DNA of 64,000 bases from CALJDF01 sp038121105 (lineage in GTDB: Bacteria; Pseudomonadota; Alphaproteobacteria; SHVP01), in contig JAYONB010000001.1 in NCBI GenBank assembly GCA_038121105.1, positions 186,001 to 250,000 on the forward strand, given 5' to 3'. Under the pieces are notes generated by a model, which worked only from the letters and a program-made list of their open reading frames with translations, did no database searches and was not told the DNA's origin. Shown here piece by piece: positions 8,771 through 17,307 of this stretch. The position numbers and the translations under genes are program-made. The number at the start of each line of letters is the position of its first letter. Position 1 is the first letter of the stretch.

Positions 8771-9000
8771 GCACCCGTCCCCGCCCGTTTTTCCGTCGTC
8801 GCAAGTCGTGCCCCTTTTCGAGCGAAAGCGCGCCGAAGATCGACTACAAAGATGTGAAGTTGCTTCAGCGCTTTACCTCGGAGCGCGGCAAGATCGTACC
8901 GAGCCGAATCACCGCCGTCTCAGCGAAGAAACAGCGCGAACTGGCCCGAGCCATCAAACGCGCCCGCTTTCTGGCACTGATGCCCTACGTTGTCGAATAA
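8767..9000 (+). CDS. rpsR: 30S ribosomal protein S18
   Basis: A 77-residue basic protein. It contains the RRRKSCPF N-terminal block, the IDYKDVKLLQRFTSERGKI core and the C-terminal RARFLALMPYV typical of bacterial S18. It binds 16S rRNA as a heterodimer with S6. Its ATG overlaps the rpsF stop (ATGA), which fits equimolar coupled synthesis of the two partners. rplI follows after 24 bases. Confidence 0.97.
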   Translation: MSTRPRPFFRRRKSCPFSSESAPKIDYKDVKLLQRFTSERGKIVPSRITAVSAKKQRELARAIKRARFLALMPYVVE

Positions 9001-9024
9001 GACGCCGGGCACGAGGAGACAATC

Positions 9025-9654
9025 ATGGAAGTAATCTTGCTCGAACGGGTCGAGAAACTCGGCCAGATGGGCGACGTGGTCAACGTCAAGCCTGGCTTCG
9101 CTCGCAATCACCTATTGCCCAAGAAAAAGGCGCTACGTGCAACGGAAGAGAACCGCAAACAGTTCGACGCCCAGAAGGCACAACTTGAGGCGCAAAACCT
9201 CGAGCGCCGCAAAGAAGCGGAAGCCGTCGCCGGAAAAATGGAAGGTTTGGCGGTCGTCATCTTGCGCCAAGCTAGTGAGGGCGGCCAACTCTACGGATCG
9301 GTCAATAGCCGGGATATCGCAGAAGCAGTTTCCGAAGCTGGGTTCACGGTCGACCGCTATCAAGTCCAACTTGCGGCAACGGTCAAACAACTCGGTATCA
9401 CTAGCACCAAGGTTAGCCTTCACCCCGAGGTTTCGGTTGAAGTCTCGGTGAACGTTGCGCGATCCGCTGACGAGGCTGCGGCGCAGGCCGCCGGCGAGCC
9501 GGTGAATGCCGCGGAGGAATTCTTCGAAAACGAAGAACTTGCCGCTCAAGCGCTGGAAGAAGCCGAAGAGGCAGAGACGCAGGATTCGGAAACCGGCGAA
9601 GCTCCCGCCGCGCCCGATGAAGCGGCTGGCGAGGAGCCGCCGCCAGCAGCCTAG
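9025..9654 (+). CDS. rplI: 50S ribosomal protein L9 (with acidic C-terminal extension)
   Basis: A 209-residue protein. The first 148 or so residues are standard L9: the N-terminal RNA-binding domain with VILLERVEKLGQMGDVVNVK and NHLLPKKKA, a long lysine/glutamate-rich connecting helix, and a C-terminal domain. The remaining ~60 residues are a Glu/Ala-rich tail absent from E. coli L9 (149 aa). A GAGGAG site precedes the ATG. It is third in rpsF-rpsR-rplI. The tail is compositionally like that of S6 in the same operon. Confidence 0.97.
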   Translation: MEVILLERVEKLGQMGDVVNVKPGFARNHLLPKKKALRATEENRKQFDAQKAQLEAQNLERRKEAEAVAGKMEGLAVVILRQASEGGQLYGSVNSRDIAEAVSEAGFTVDRYQVQLAATVKQLGITSTKVSLHPEVSVEVSVNVARSADEAAAQAAGEPVNAAEEFFENEELAAQALEEAEEAETQDSETGEAPAAPDEAAGEEPPPAA

Positions 9655-9715
9655 AAGGCGGCCGATGCCGGACGTTCGAAGCCGAATTAGGCGTTCTTGA
9701 GGTTGGGGAGCCGCA

Positions 9716-10939
9716 ATGATCCTGGATCGATTTCTTCGTCACCTGATCCGGCACGGTACTCTGGCCGTGACGTTTGCTAGCGGGCGGCAGGCAACCTTTA
9801 AAGGAAGCAAACCGGGTCCAGAGATCGAAATAAAGATCGCGGACCGAGCGACCGAGCGACGCCTTTTCATGAACCCGGACTTGGTTCTGGGCGAAGCGTT
9901 CATGGACGGCACGATCACGGTCGAGAACGGGGACATCTACGACTTCCTCGAACTTTGCCTGATGAATTTGAGTTGGGACCTACCCGACCATTGGATTCAA
10001 CGTCTGCAAGGCCGGCTGCGCCGCTGGGGTCGCGGCATCGCCCAGTACAATCCGATCGGCAAGGCACAACAGAACGTAGCGCACCACTACGATCTCTCAG
10101 ACACGCTTTACGATCTGTTCTTGGACAACGACCGGCAATATTCGTGCGCCTATTACGCCACCGGAAACGAATCCCTGGAACAGGCACAGGACTCCAAGAA
10201 GCGGCACATTGCTGCAAAGCTGCTGTTGAAGCCGGAACATAAGGTGCTGGACATCGGTTCCGGGTGGGGCGGCCTCGGATTGTACCTCGCCGAAATTTCA
10301 GGCGCCGACGTGACGGGTGTGACCCTTTCGGTCGAGCAGCACAAGGTCTCTCAGGACCGTGCCAAAGAACACGGGGTTGCCGATCGTGTGCGGTACAAGC
10401 TGCAAGACTACCGCCACGAAGAAAACACCTACGACCGCATCGTGTCGGTGGGGATGTTCGAGCACGTAGGGGTCGGTCACTACGAAGAATTTTTTAGAAA
10501 AATCAAAGACTTGCTGTCAGAGGACGGGGTTGCGCTTTTGCACACGATCGGGCGCGCGGATGGCCCCGGCGCGACCAACCCCTGGCTTGCCAAGTACATT
10601 TTTCCGGGTGGGTACACCCCCGCTCTGTCGGAGATCGTGCCGGTGATTGAGCGCGTCGGCCTCTACATCACAGACATCGAAATTTTGCGCCTGCATTATG
10701 CCTCCACTCTTCGCGACTGGCGGCGACGTTTCAACACGAACCGCGACAAGGTTCGTGAGATCTACGACGAGCGGTTTTGTCGAATGTGGGACTTCTACCT
10801 TGCCGGGTGTGAAGCGGCGTTTCGCTACGGCGGCCAGCTCAACTTCCAGATTCAGCTGTCGCGAAAACAAGACGCCGTGCCCCTGACGCGCGACTACATT
10901 CAAGAGTGGGAAGCGCAACACATGGCGGCGCCGTCCTAA
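9716..10939 (+). CDS. cfa: Cyclopropane-fatty-acyl-phospholipid synthase family methyltransferase
   Basis: A 407-residue protein of CFA synthase length. The N-terminal region includes the FMDGTITVENGDIYDFLE segment. The SAM-binding motif VLDIGSGWGGLGLYLA lies near residues 178-193, and the conserved HYDLSD and YSCAYY blocks follow the N-terminal domain. The C-terminus has the LHYASTLRDWRRRF segment typical of the family. Members methylenate unsaturated acyl chains in membrane phospholipids using SAM. The gene has its own GGGGAG site, 61 bases after rplI, and may be read from the same promoter. Substrate specificity cannot be told from sequence. Confidence 0.88.
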   Translation: MILDRFLRHLIRHGTLAVTFASGRQATFKGSKPGPEIEIKIADRATERRLFMNPDLVLGEAFMDGTITVENGDIYDFLELCLMNLSWDLPDHWIQRLQGRLRRWGRGIAQYNPIGKAQQNVAHHYDLSDTLYDLFLDNDRQYSCAYYATGNESLEQAQDSKKRHIAAKLLLKPEHKVLDIGSGWGGLGLYLAEISGADVTGVTLSVEQHKVSQDRAKEHGVADRVRYKLQDYRHEENTYDRIVSVGMFEHVGVGHYEEFFRKIKDLLSEDGVALLHTIGRADGPGATNPWLAKYIFPGGYTPALSEIVPVIERVGLYITDIEILRLHYASTLRDWRRRFNTNRDKVREIYDERFCRMWDFYLAGCEAAFRYGGQLNFQIQLSRKQDAVPLTRDYIQEWEAQHMAAPS

Positions 10940-11041
10940 GCCTGAACTTTATCCCCAGGTTCCCCACTACCTCGTCCGCCGCGACGGTGTAATCCTGGGG
11001 CGATGTCGGTGTAGATTGCCCCACCACCGAACGGGGCCGTA

Positions 11042-12532
11042 ATGAGTGAACTTCCAGACAATGTCAGTCCGCTGCCGCCACGCGACGATGTTGGAGGTTT
11101 CCGCACCCCGCCCAGCAACCTAGAAGCCGAGCAAGCCCTTCTCGGCGCGATACTGGTGAACAACGACATCGCCGCGCAGGTCGGGAGTTTTCTCTCGGCC
11201 GAAGATTTCTTCGAGCCCGTTCATGCCCGGATCTACGAGGCTGCCGTCCGTCTGATCGATCGCGGTCAAATCGCCAATCCGACGACCCTCCGCGCCCTTT
11301 TCGAACGCGATGAAGCGTTGGCCGATATTGGCGGCGCCGACTACCTACGTCGACTGGCGAACGCCGCCGTCACCATTATCAATTCCGAGGATTACGGCCG
11401 AGTCATTCACGACCTGTCGCAGCGCCGCCAGCTCATTCGGATCGGCGAGGACATGGTCAATACGGCCTACGATCCAACGGTGGACGAAGAATCGGAAGTC
11501 CAGATCGAGGCATCCGAGCAACGGCTCTACAATTTGGCCGAAAAGGGACGATATGAGGGCGGTTTCAGGCCCTTCGGCGCGGCTCTCGCGGAAGCCGTCG
11601 AAAATGCCGAGGCGGCCCTCAAACGCGACGGTCACCTCACCGGCGTAACGACCGGGCTCCGCGATCTCGACACGCGATTGGGCGGCCTCCATCGTTCAGA
11701 CCTCATCATCCTCGCAGGTCGTCCCAGCATGGGTAAGACAGCTCTGGCGACCAACATCGCCTTCAGCGCCGCTAAGGCCCACCTTGAGAAGGCCGGACAT
11801 CAAAACGACGATGGTGCGGCGGTCGCCTTCTTCTCGCTCGAAATGTCAGCAGAGCAACTGGCAAGCCGCCTCCTCGCAGAAGAGACCAACATTCCGACGG
11901 AAAAGCTGCGGCGCGGCCAGTTCTCCAGCGACGATTTCGTGCGCATCGCCCAAGCCGCACAGCGTATCGAGGATTGTCAGTTCTTCATCGACGATACACC
12001 GGCGATCAGCATCGCGACCCTACGGGCGCGTGCGCGGCGCCTGAAGCGCCAGCATGATATCGGCCTGATCGTTGTCGACTACCTGCAATTGGTACGTCCT
12101 GCCAGCGCCGGGCGAGAGTCCAACCGCGTCCAGGAAGTCTCCGAGATCACCCAGGGCTTGAAAGCCATCGCCAAAGAGCTTGAAGTGCCTGTCATGGCGT
12201 TGTCGCAGCTCAGCCGCCAAGTCGAACAGCGCGACGACAAACGACCCCAGCTTTCCGACCTTCGTGAATCGGGCGCGATCGAACAGGACGCCGATGTCGT
12301 CATGTTCATCTTTCGCGAGGAGTACTATCACGAGCGTAGTCGACCGGGTGAAACCGAGACCGCGGATTTCCACGAGTGGCAGGAAAAGATGCAACGCATC
12401 CAAGGCATTTCCGAGGTCATCGTCGGTAAACACCGCCATGGGCCGACGGGCACGGTGCGGCTCCTGTTCAACGGTCTGGTGACCAAGTTCAGCAATCTCG
12501 CGGAGCCCGATTCGCTGCCCGAGCCCTACTGA
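11042..12532 (+). CDS. dnaB: Replicative DNA helicase DnaB
   Basis: A 496-residue hexameric helicase that unwinds DNA at the replication fork. The N-terminal primase-interacting domain begins with the PPSNLEAEQALLGAIL block (about residues 23-38). The RecA-like motor has Walker A GRPSMGKT at 226-233, FFSLEMSAEQL, the Walker B IVVDYLQL, and LSQLSRQVE. No intein interrupts the P-loop region. It begins 102 bases after cfa. A GCCCC/GGGGC inverted repeat (11018-11022 and 11033-11037) lies just before the ATG. Four bases separate it from alr. Confidence 0.97.
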   Translation: MSELPDNVSPLPPRDDVGGFRTPPSNLEAEQALLGAILVNNDIAAQVGSFLSAEDFFEPVHARIYEAAVRLIDRGQIANPTTLRALFERDEALADIGGADYLRRLANAAVTIINSEDYGRVIHDLSQRRQLIRIGEDMVNTAYDPTVDEESEVQIEASEQRLYNLAEKGRYEGGFRPFGAALAEAVENAEAALKRDGHLTGVTTGLRDLDTRLGGLHRSDLIILAGRPSMGKTALATNIAFSAAKAHLEKAGHQNDDGAAVAFFSLEMSAEQLASRLLAEETNIPTEKLRRGQFSSDDFVRIAQAAQRIEDCQFFIDDTPAISIATLRARARRLKRQHDIGLIVVDYLQLVRPASAGRESNRVQEVSEITQGLKAIAKELEVPVMALSQLSRQVEQRDDKRPQLSDLRESGAIEQDADVVMFIFREEYYHERSRPGETETADFHEWQEKMQRIQGISEVIVGKHRHGPTGTVRLLFNGLVTKFSNLAEPDSLPEPY

Positions 12533-12536
12533 TCCC

Positions 12537-13691
12537 ATGAGCGCGGCGGCCCGAGCGGGCGCGACACTGACGATCGACCTCGATGCGATAGCGGCGAACT
12601 ACCGACGTCTTCGCGACCAAGCCACACCGAAAGCGATTTGCGCTGCCGTAGTCAAAGCCGACGCCTACGGCCTTGGTGCTGCGCCGGTCGGTCTGAAGCT
12701 AGAAGCCGAAGGGTGCCGGCACTTCTTCGTCGCCACCATCGATGAAGGCCTGGCGTTGCGACACACCTTTGAAGACGCCGCACCCGGTGAGATCTCCGAA
12801 ATCTTCGTGCTGAGCGGGCCGACCCGCGAGTCTGTACCCTACTTCGCCCACGGATGGCTGACGCCGGTCCTTAATTCCATGGAACAATTGGCGATTTGGC
12901 GCGATTTCGCCGAAGAAACCGGGAGGCCACTTGCGGCGGCGCTCCACGTCGATACCGGAATGTCCCGCCTGGGGTTTACGCCCACGACCTTCGAGGCGCT
13001 GGGCGACGACCCCGAACTGCTGACCGGCGTCGTCCCACGCTTGGTGATGAGTCACTTGGCCTGCGCGGACGACCCAGACCACGCCATGAACCCACAGCAG
13101 CGTGCCGCGTTCGAGGGATTAGCAATCCGATTCCCCGAAGTCGTTCGAAGCTTGGCCAACTCTGCTGGGACGCTATTGGGGTCTGAGTACCACTTCGAAA
13201 TGGTCCGTCCGGGCATCGCGCTTTACGGCTCGGAACCCCTCATAAACCGCATGAGCAGTCCATCAGAAGCTGTTGTTATTAAATCAAAAATTGCGCAAAT
13301 TCGGCAAATTGACACTCCCCAGGCCGTTGGATATGGTGCCTCGCATCGCGCGCAGGGGCCGACGCGCATCGCCACGGTTCCTGTCGGATATGCGGACGGT
13401 TATCCGCGCGGATTGAGCAATACCGGTTTTGCCGTCGTGGATGGTGTGCGGGTACCAGTGGTGGGACGAGTGTCGATGGATCTGATCACCCTGGATGTCT
13501 CCGCCCTTTCGGTCGAACGGTGCGAGGTAGGGACCGAGATCACCTTACTGGGCGACGGTGTCGACATTGACGAATTGGCGGACGCCGCCGGCACCATTTC
13601 ATACGAAATACTGACCCACCTGGGGAAGCGCTACCACCGCGTCTACAAAGGCGAGATTGACCCGAGACCGAGGGGGCGATCGGACGCATGA
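12537..13691 (+). CDS. alr: Alanine racemase
   Basis: A 384-residue fold-type III PLP enzyme that makes D-alanine for peptidoglycan. The PLP lysine is Lys40 in VVKADAYGLGA. The HVDTGMSRLGF, ANSAGTL and YADGYPRGLS segments and the catalytic tyrosine motif VGYGASHRA are present. The start lies 4 bases after dnaB; dnaB-alr is a conserved pair. The stop overlaps the following permease gene by four bases. A short AT-rich stretch near 13265-13315 stays in frame and looks like ordinary codons. Confidence 0.96.
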   Translation: MSAAARAGATLTIDLDAIAANYRRLRDQATPKAICAAVVKADAYGLGAAPVGLKLEAEGCRHFFVATIDEGLALRHTFEDAAPGEISEIFVLSGPTRESVPYFAHGWLTPVLNSMEQLAIWRDFAEETGRPLAAALHVDTGMSRLGFTPTTFEALGDDPELLTGVVPRLVMSHLACADDPDHAMNPQQRAAFEGLAIRFPEVVRSLANSAGTLLGSEYHFEMVRPGIALYGSEPLINRMSSPSEAVVIKSKIAQIRQIDTPQAVGYGASHRAQGPTRIATVPVGYADGYPRGLSNTGFAVVDGVRVPVVGRVSMDLITLDVSALSVERCEVGTEITLLGDGVDIDELADAAGTISYEILTHLGKRYHRVYKGEIDPRPRGRSDA

Positions 13692-14470
13692 TTTTGGTCA
13701 ACGTCCTGGCCCATATTGGCCGTCTGTTTCTAGGATTTCTTGCCGCCTCGGGTCGGCTGGCGCTTTTTGCGGGCCGGTCTGTATCGCACGTCTTCCGACC
13801 GCCGTTTTTCCCTCTGATCACGCTGCAACAGATGATCAGCATCGGCTATTTCTCCCTGCCGGTCGTGGGATTGACCACGCTGTTCACCGGCATGGCACTT
13901 GCCCTGCAGATCTTCGAAGGTACCGCCCGATTCAACGCCGAAGGCGCGGTCGCCCAGGTCGTGGCGATCGGCATGGCGCGTGAGCTCGCACCGGTCTTGG
14001 GGGGACTAATGGTCGCCGGGCGAGTCGGCGCAGCGATGGCGGCCGAGATCGGCACGATGCGGGTCACCGAGCAAATCGACGCATTGACCACGTTGTCGAC
14101 CAACCCGTTCAAATACCTGATTGCGCCACGCCTTATCGCGGGCACCCTGATGGTGCCGTTCCTTGTTCTGGTCGGCGACATTATCGGCATTTTCGGTGGC
14201 TTCGTGATCAGTGTGAACTTGCTTAACTTCAATGCGGCGACCTACGTCAAGAACACGGTCGATTTCCTCGAAAACATCGACATCATTTCTGGCTTGGTCA
14301 AAGCCGGGGCCTTCGGCTTCGTCGTCACATTGATGGGCTGCTATCACGGTTTCCAAAGCCGCGGCGGTGCCGAAGGCGTCGGCACCGCAACAACCAACGC
14401 AGTGGTTACGGCGTCGATCCTCATTCTGACGACCAACCTCATCCTGACGCGGTTGTTCTTTTCCAACTAA
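13688..14470 (+). CDS. mlaE: MlaE/YrbE-family ABC transporter permease
   Basis: A 260-residue membrane protein with about six hydrophobic segments. It carries the family signature around RELAPVLGGLMVAGRVGAA and EIGTMRVTEQIDAL. MlaE homologues move phospholipids between inner and outer membranes with an MCE-domain substrate-binding partner. The gene is translationally coupled to alr (4-base overlap) and followed after 3 bases by its ATPase. No mlaD (MCE), mlaC or mlaB follows; radA comes directly after mlaF. The remaining subunits must therefore be elsewhere or absent. Confidence 0.9.
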   Translation: MILVNVLAHIGRLFLGFLAASGRLALFAGRSVSHVFRPPFFPLITLQQMISIGYFSLPVVGLTTLFTGMALALQIFEGTARFNAEGAVAQVVAIGMARELAPVLGGLMVAGRVGAAMAAEIGTMRVTEQIDALTTLSTNPFKYLIAPRLIAGTLMVPFLVLVGDIIGIFGGFVISVNLLNFNAATYVKNTVDFLENIDIISGLVKAGAFGFVVTLMGCYHGFQSRGGAEGVGTATTNAVVTASILILTTNLILTRLFFSN

Positions 14471-14473
14471 AAC

Positions 14474-15250
14474 ATGTCGGATCAACCTAAAATCAGCCTA
14501 CGCGGCGTCCACAAGAGCTTCGGTCCAAAGCACGTTCTGAGTGGGGTCGACCTCGATGTTGGCCGGGGCGAATCTGTGGTTATCATCGGAGGCTCCGGTA
14601 CCGGCAAGTCGGTCACCCTGAAATGCATCTTGGGATTATTGACGCCCGACAGCGGCAGCATCCGGATCGACGGCGAAGAAACGGTTGGGGCTCGATCCGC
14701 CGACCGCGACCGACTGTTGCACAAGTTTGGCATGCTGTTCCAAAGCGCCGCTTTGTTCGATAGCATGCGAGTCTGGCAGAACGTCGCGTTCGGCTTGATC
14801 CAAGGAAAAGGCGTCGCGCGCGACGAGGCGAAAAAGAGCGCTCTACAAAAACTGGCGCAAGTTGGGCTTGCCGCCGAGGTAGCTGAATTACGACCCGCCG
14901 AACTGTCGGGCGGCATGCAAAAACGTGTCGGGCTCGCCCGTGCAATTGCGACCGACCCCGAGATCATCTTCTTCGACGAACCTACCACGGGTCTCGACCC
15001 CATTATGGCCGACGTCATCAACGATCTGATTGTCAGCAGCGTGAAGAACCTTGGCGCGACCGCGCTTTCCATAACGCACGATATCGCTAGCGCCCGAAAA
15101 ATCGCCGACAGGATCGCGATGATCCACGAGGGGCGCATTATTTGGGACGGCCCCGTGTCCGATCTCGACAACAGTGGCAACGCGTACGTCGACCAGTTCA
15201 TCAATGGGCGCGCCGACGGCCCGATCGAGATGCAGGTATTGCGTCCGTGA
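14474..15250 (+). CDS. mlaF: MlaF-type ABC transporter ATP-binding protein
   Basis: A 258-residue ATPase. Walker A GGSGTGKS is at 39-46, the Q-loop follows in FQSAALFDSM, the signature is LSGGMQKR, and Walker B/D-loop is IIFFDEPTTGLDP. The methionine in the signature (LSGGM) and the SAALFDSM segment after the Q-loop are typical of MlaF. It energises the permease encoded 3 bases upstream, presumably for lipid asymmetry maintenance. The last bases come close to the radA start (28-base gap). Confidence 0.92.
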   Translation: MSDQPKISLRGVHKSFGPKHVLSGVDLDVGRGESVVIIGGSGTGKSVTLKCILGLLTPDSGSIRIDGEETVGARSADRDRLLHKFGMLFQSAALFDSMRVWQNVAFGLIQGKGVARDEAKKSALQKLAQVGLAAEVAELRPAELSGGMQKRVGLARAIATDPEIIFFDEPTTGLDPIMADVINDLIVSSVKNLGATALSITHDIASARKIADRIAMIHEGRIIWDGPVSDLDNSGNAYVDQFINGRADGPIEMQVLRP

Positions 15251-15278
15251 CACCCCCCGGCCATCCCTTGCGAAACTG

Positions 15279-16649
15279 ATGGCCAAAGCTGCGGCTCATT
15301 TCGTCTGCCAGGATTGCGGCGCGAGTTACCGCAAATGGTCGGGTCGTTGCGAATCCTGTGGCGGCTGGAACACCATTCTCCAGGAATTCCAAGAGAGTGC
15401 GCCGCGCGGCGTTGGGCGTGGCAAAGGCAATCCGCTGGAATTCGTCGATCTCAAAGGGCAAGACCCGGTCAAGGCCCGAATCGCAACCGGCATCGCCGAA
15501 CTGGATCGGGTTGCCGGGGGCGGGTTGGTGTCGGGCTCGGCGATTTTGGTCGGCGGCGACCCAGGTATTGGAAAGTCGACCCTCCTCCTCCAGGTCGTGT
15601 GCAATTTGTCGGGCCATGGCAGCGTGTATATCTCTGGCGAGGAAGCGGCGGAACAGGTTCGAATGCGTGCCAATCGACTGGGGCTTTCCGGGGATAACGT
15701 CCGCCTGGGCACGGCGACGAATGTCCGCGACGTTTTGACTGTCTTCGACGAGCCCCAGCCCCCGACGGCGATCGTCATCGACTCCATCCAAACGATGTAC
15801 GTCGATACCATCGACTCGGCGCCGGGCACGGTGTCTCAGGTCAGGACCTGCGCCCAGGAGTTGATCAAAGCCGCTAAGCGACGCGGGGTCGTGCTGTTTC
15901 TCGTCGGGCACGTCACCAAGGACGGCCAGATCGCCGGACCACGCGTGCTGGAGCATATGGTCGACACCGTTCTGTATTTCGAAGGCGAGCGAAGTCACCA
16001 CTTCCGTATCCTGCGCGCCGTGAAAAACCGCTTCGGCCCGACGGACGAAATTGGCGTTTTCGAAATGAGCGACCGCGGGCTGGGCGAAGTCGCCAATCCC
16101 TCAAGTTTGTTTTTGTCGAGCCGCGACGACGACATCAGTGGTGCTGCGGTGTTCGCCGGGGTCGAAGGCACGCGCCCAGTCCTGGTCGAGATTGAAGCAC
16201 TGGTCGCGCCATCGGCACTCGGCACGCCACGGCGCGCTGTAGTTGGCTGGGACTCGGCCCGGCTGGCCATGGTCCTTGCCGTCTTGGAGGCGCGGTGCGG
16301 CGTCAGCTTGGTCGGTCGAGATGTCTATCTCAATGTGGCCGGCGGGTTGCGGGTCAATGAACCTGCCGCCGATCTCGCTGTAGCGGCAGCGTTAGTGTCG
16401 AGCGTGTCCCAGGTTCCCCTCCCACCGGGGTCGGTGGTATTCGGCGAGATCGGCCTGTCTGGCGAAGTGCGCGCCGTCAACCAAGCCAGCGCGCGTCTCA
16501 AGGAAGCCGAAAAACTCGGTTTTGGGCGGGCCATTGTCCCGGAGGGCACCGGACACGGTGGCAAAATCAAATTGACCGAAGTGAACCGTTTGGTCGAAGT
16601 TGTCGATATGTTCGAGATCGAAAGCGGCGCGACCGCCGGAGCGGCCTGA
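15279..16649 (+). CDS. radA: DNA repair protein RadA
   Basis: A 456-residue protein. An N-terminal C4 zinc finger (Cys10, 13, 24, 27) precedes a RecA-like ATPase with Walker A GGDPGIGKST at 92-101 and the RadA-specific KNRFG motif at 249-253. A Lon-protease-like C-terminal domain follows. RadA is a branch-migration helicase that acts with RecA in recombination intermediates. The frame is open upstream to 15174 inside mlaF, but the ATG at 15279 gives the zinc-finger N-terminus of homologues. It ends one base before the cvpA GTG. Confidence 0.96.
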   Translation: MAKAAAHFVCQDCGASYRKWSGRCESCGGWNTILQEFQESAPRGVGRGKGNPLEFVDLKGQDPVKARIATGIAELDRVAGGGLVSGSAILVGGDPGIGKSTLLLQVVCNLSGHGSVYISGEEAAEQVRMRANRLGLSGDNVRLGTATNVRDVLTVFDEPQPPTAIVIDSIQTMYVDTIDSAPGTVSQVRTCAQELIKAAKRRGVVLFLVGHVTKDGQIAGPRVLEHMVDTVLYFEGERSHHFRILRAVKNRFGPTDEIGVFEMSDRGLGEVANPSSLFLSSRDDDISGAAVFAGVEGTRPVLVEIEALVAPSALGTPRRAVVGWDSARLAMVLAVLEARCGVSLVGRDVYLNVAGGLRVNEPAADLAVAAALVSSVSQVPLPPGSVVFGEIGLSGEVRAVNQASARLKEAEKLGFGRAIVPEGTGHGGKIKLTEVNRLVEVVDMFEIESGATAGAA

Positions 16650-16650
16650 C

Positions 16651-17307
16651 GTGGAGTTCCTTGACAGCCTGCCTTTCACGTTTGCCGATGTGGTCGTCGT
16701 ATTATCGATCGCCATTTCCGGTCTTCTTGCCTTCTTCCGCGGACTCATCACCGAGGCCTTGGCCGTCGCCGGCTGGTTGGGTGCTGCGATGGTCACTGTC
16801 GCCGCGTATACCCCTGCCCAGGCATTGGCCACGCAGTATTTGTCGGAATTTGTAGGGCTCCAAATTCTGATCGACGTTGCCACCGGAATCGTGCTTTTCG
16901 TCATCTCCTTGATCGTTTTCTCGGTCATCCTGCGCGCGGTCGCACGTTTGGTGCGCGGCAAAGAAGCCAACCCGGTTGACCGAGCATTAGGGTTCGTATT
17001 CGGCCTCGTGCGCGGTGTCGTTCTTCTCGCGGTCGTCTGGCTGCTAATTACAGCCATTGTTCCCGCCGAGCGGCTGCCAAGCGATATCCGAGAAGCGAAG
17101 ACCTTGCCTATGATTCGCGCGAGTGGCGATCTTCTAATGCAGCTCGTGCCACCATCCCTGAGCAAGACCGAAGAGACCCCGCTAGAGGAAACACGTCGAC
17201 GAGCGCCACGCGGGAACGGCACGCATGACTTCGTAGCAGCCACGCCTTATAAGGGCCAAACGGTTCGCTTCATTCGCCCTCAGGGGCACCACGGGCAGGC
17301 AACATGA
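16651..17307 (+). CDS. cvpA: CvpA family membrane protein
   Basis: About 218 residues with four hydrophobic segments in the first ~150 residues (near 10-30, 30-50, 68-90 and 105-130), the CvpA topology. The glycine-rich ADVVVVLSIAISGLLAFFRG start and the DRALGFVFGLVRGVVL block are family signatures. The C-terminal ~60 residues are charged and probably cytoplasmic. I chose a GTG at 16651 with GGAG 10 bases upstream. The gene overlaps purF by four bases; cvpA-purF adjacency is conserved from E. coli to alphaproteobacteria. The molecular role is unsettled. Confidence 0.9.
   Translation: MEFLDSLPFTFADVVVVLSIAISGLLAFFRGLITEALAVAGWLGAAMVTVAAYTPAQALATQYLSEFVGLQILIDVATGIVLFVISLIVFSVILRAVARLVRGKEANPVDRALGFVFGLVRGVVLLAVVWLLITAIVPAERLPSDIREAKTLPMIRASGDLLMQLVPPSLSKTEETPLEETRRRAPRGNGTHDFVAATPYKGQTVRFIRPQGHHGQAT

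Noticed and set aside
13262..13315. AT-rich patch inside alr
   Set aside because: The reading frame continues with sensible alanine-racemase residues; no repeat, insertion or second frame is present.
14482..15264. Open frame of 260 codons on the minus strand
   Set aside because: It is antisense to mlaF, whose Walker and signature motifs are intact; the antisense product is compositionally odd.
15201..16001. Open frame of 266 codons on the minus strand
   Set aside because: It is antisense to radA and has no ribosome-binding site or motif.
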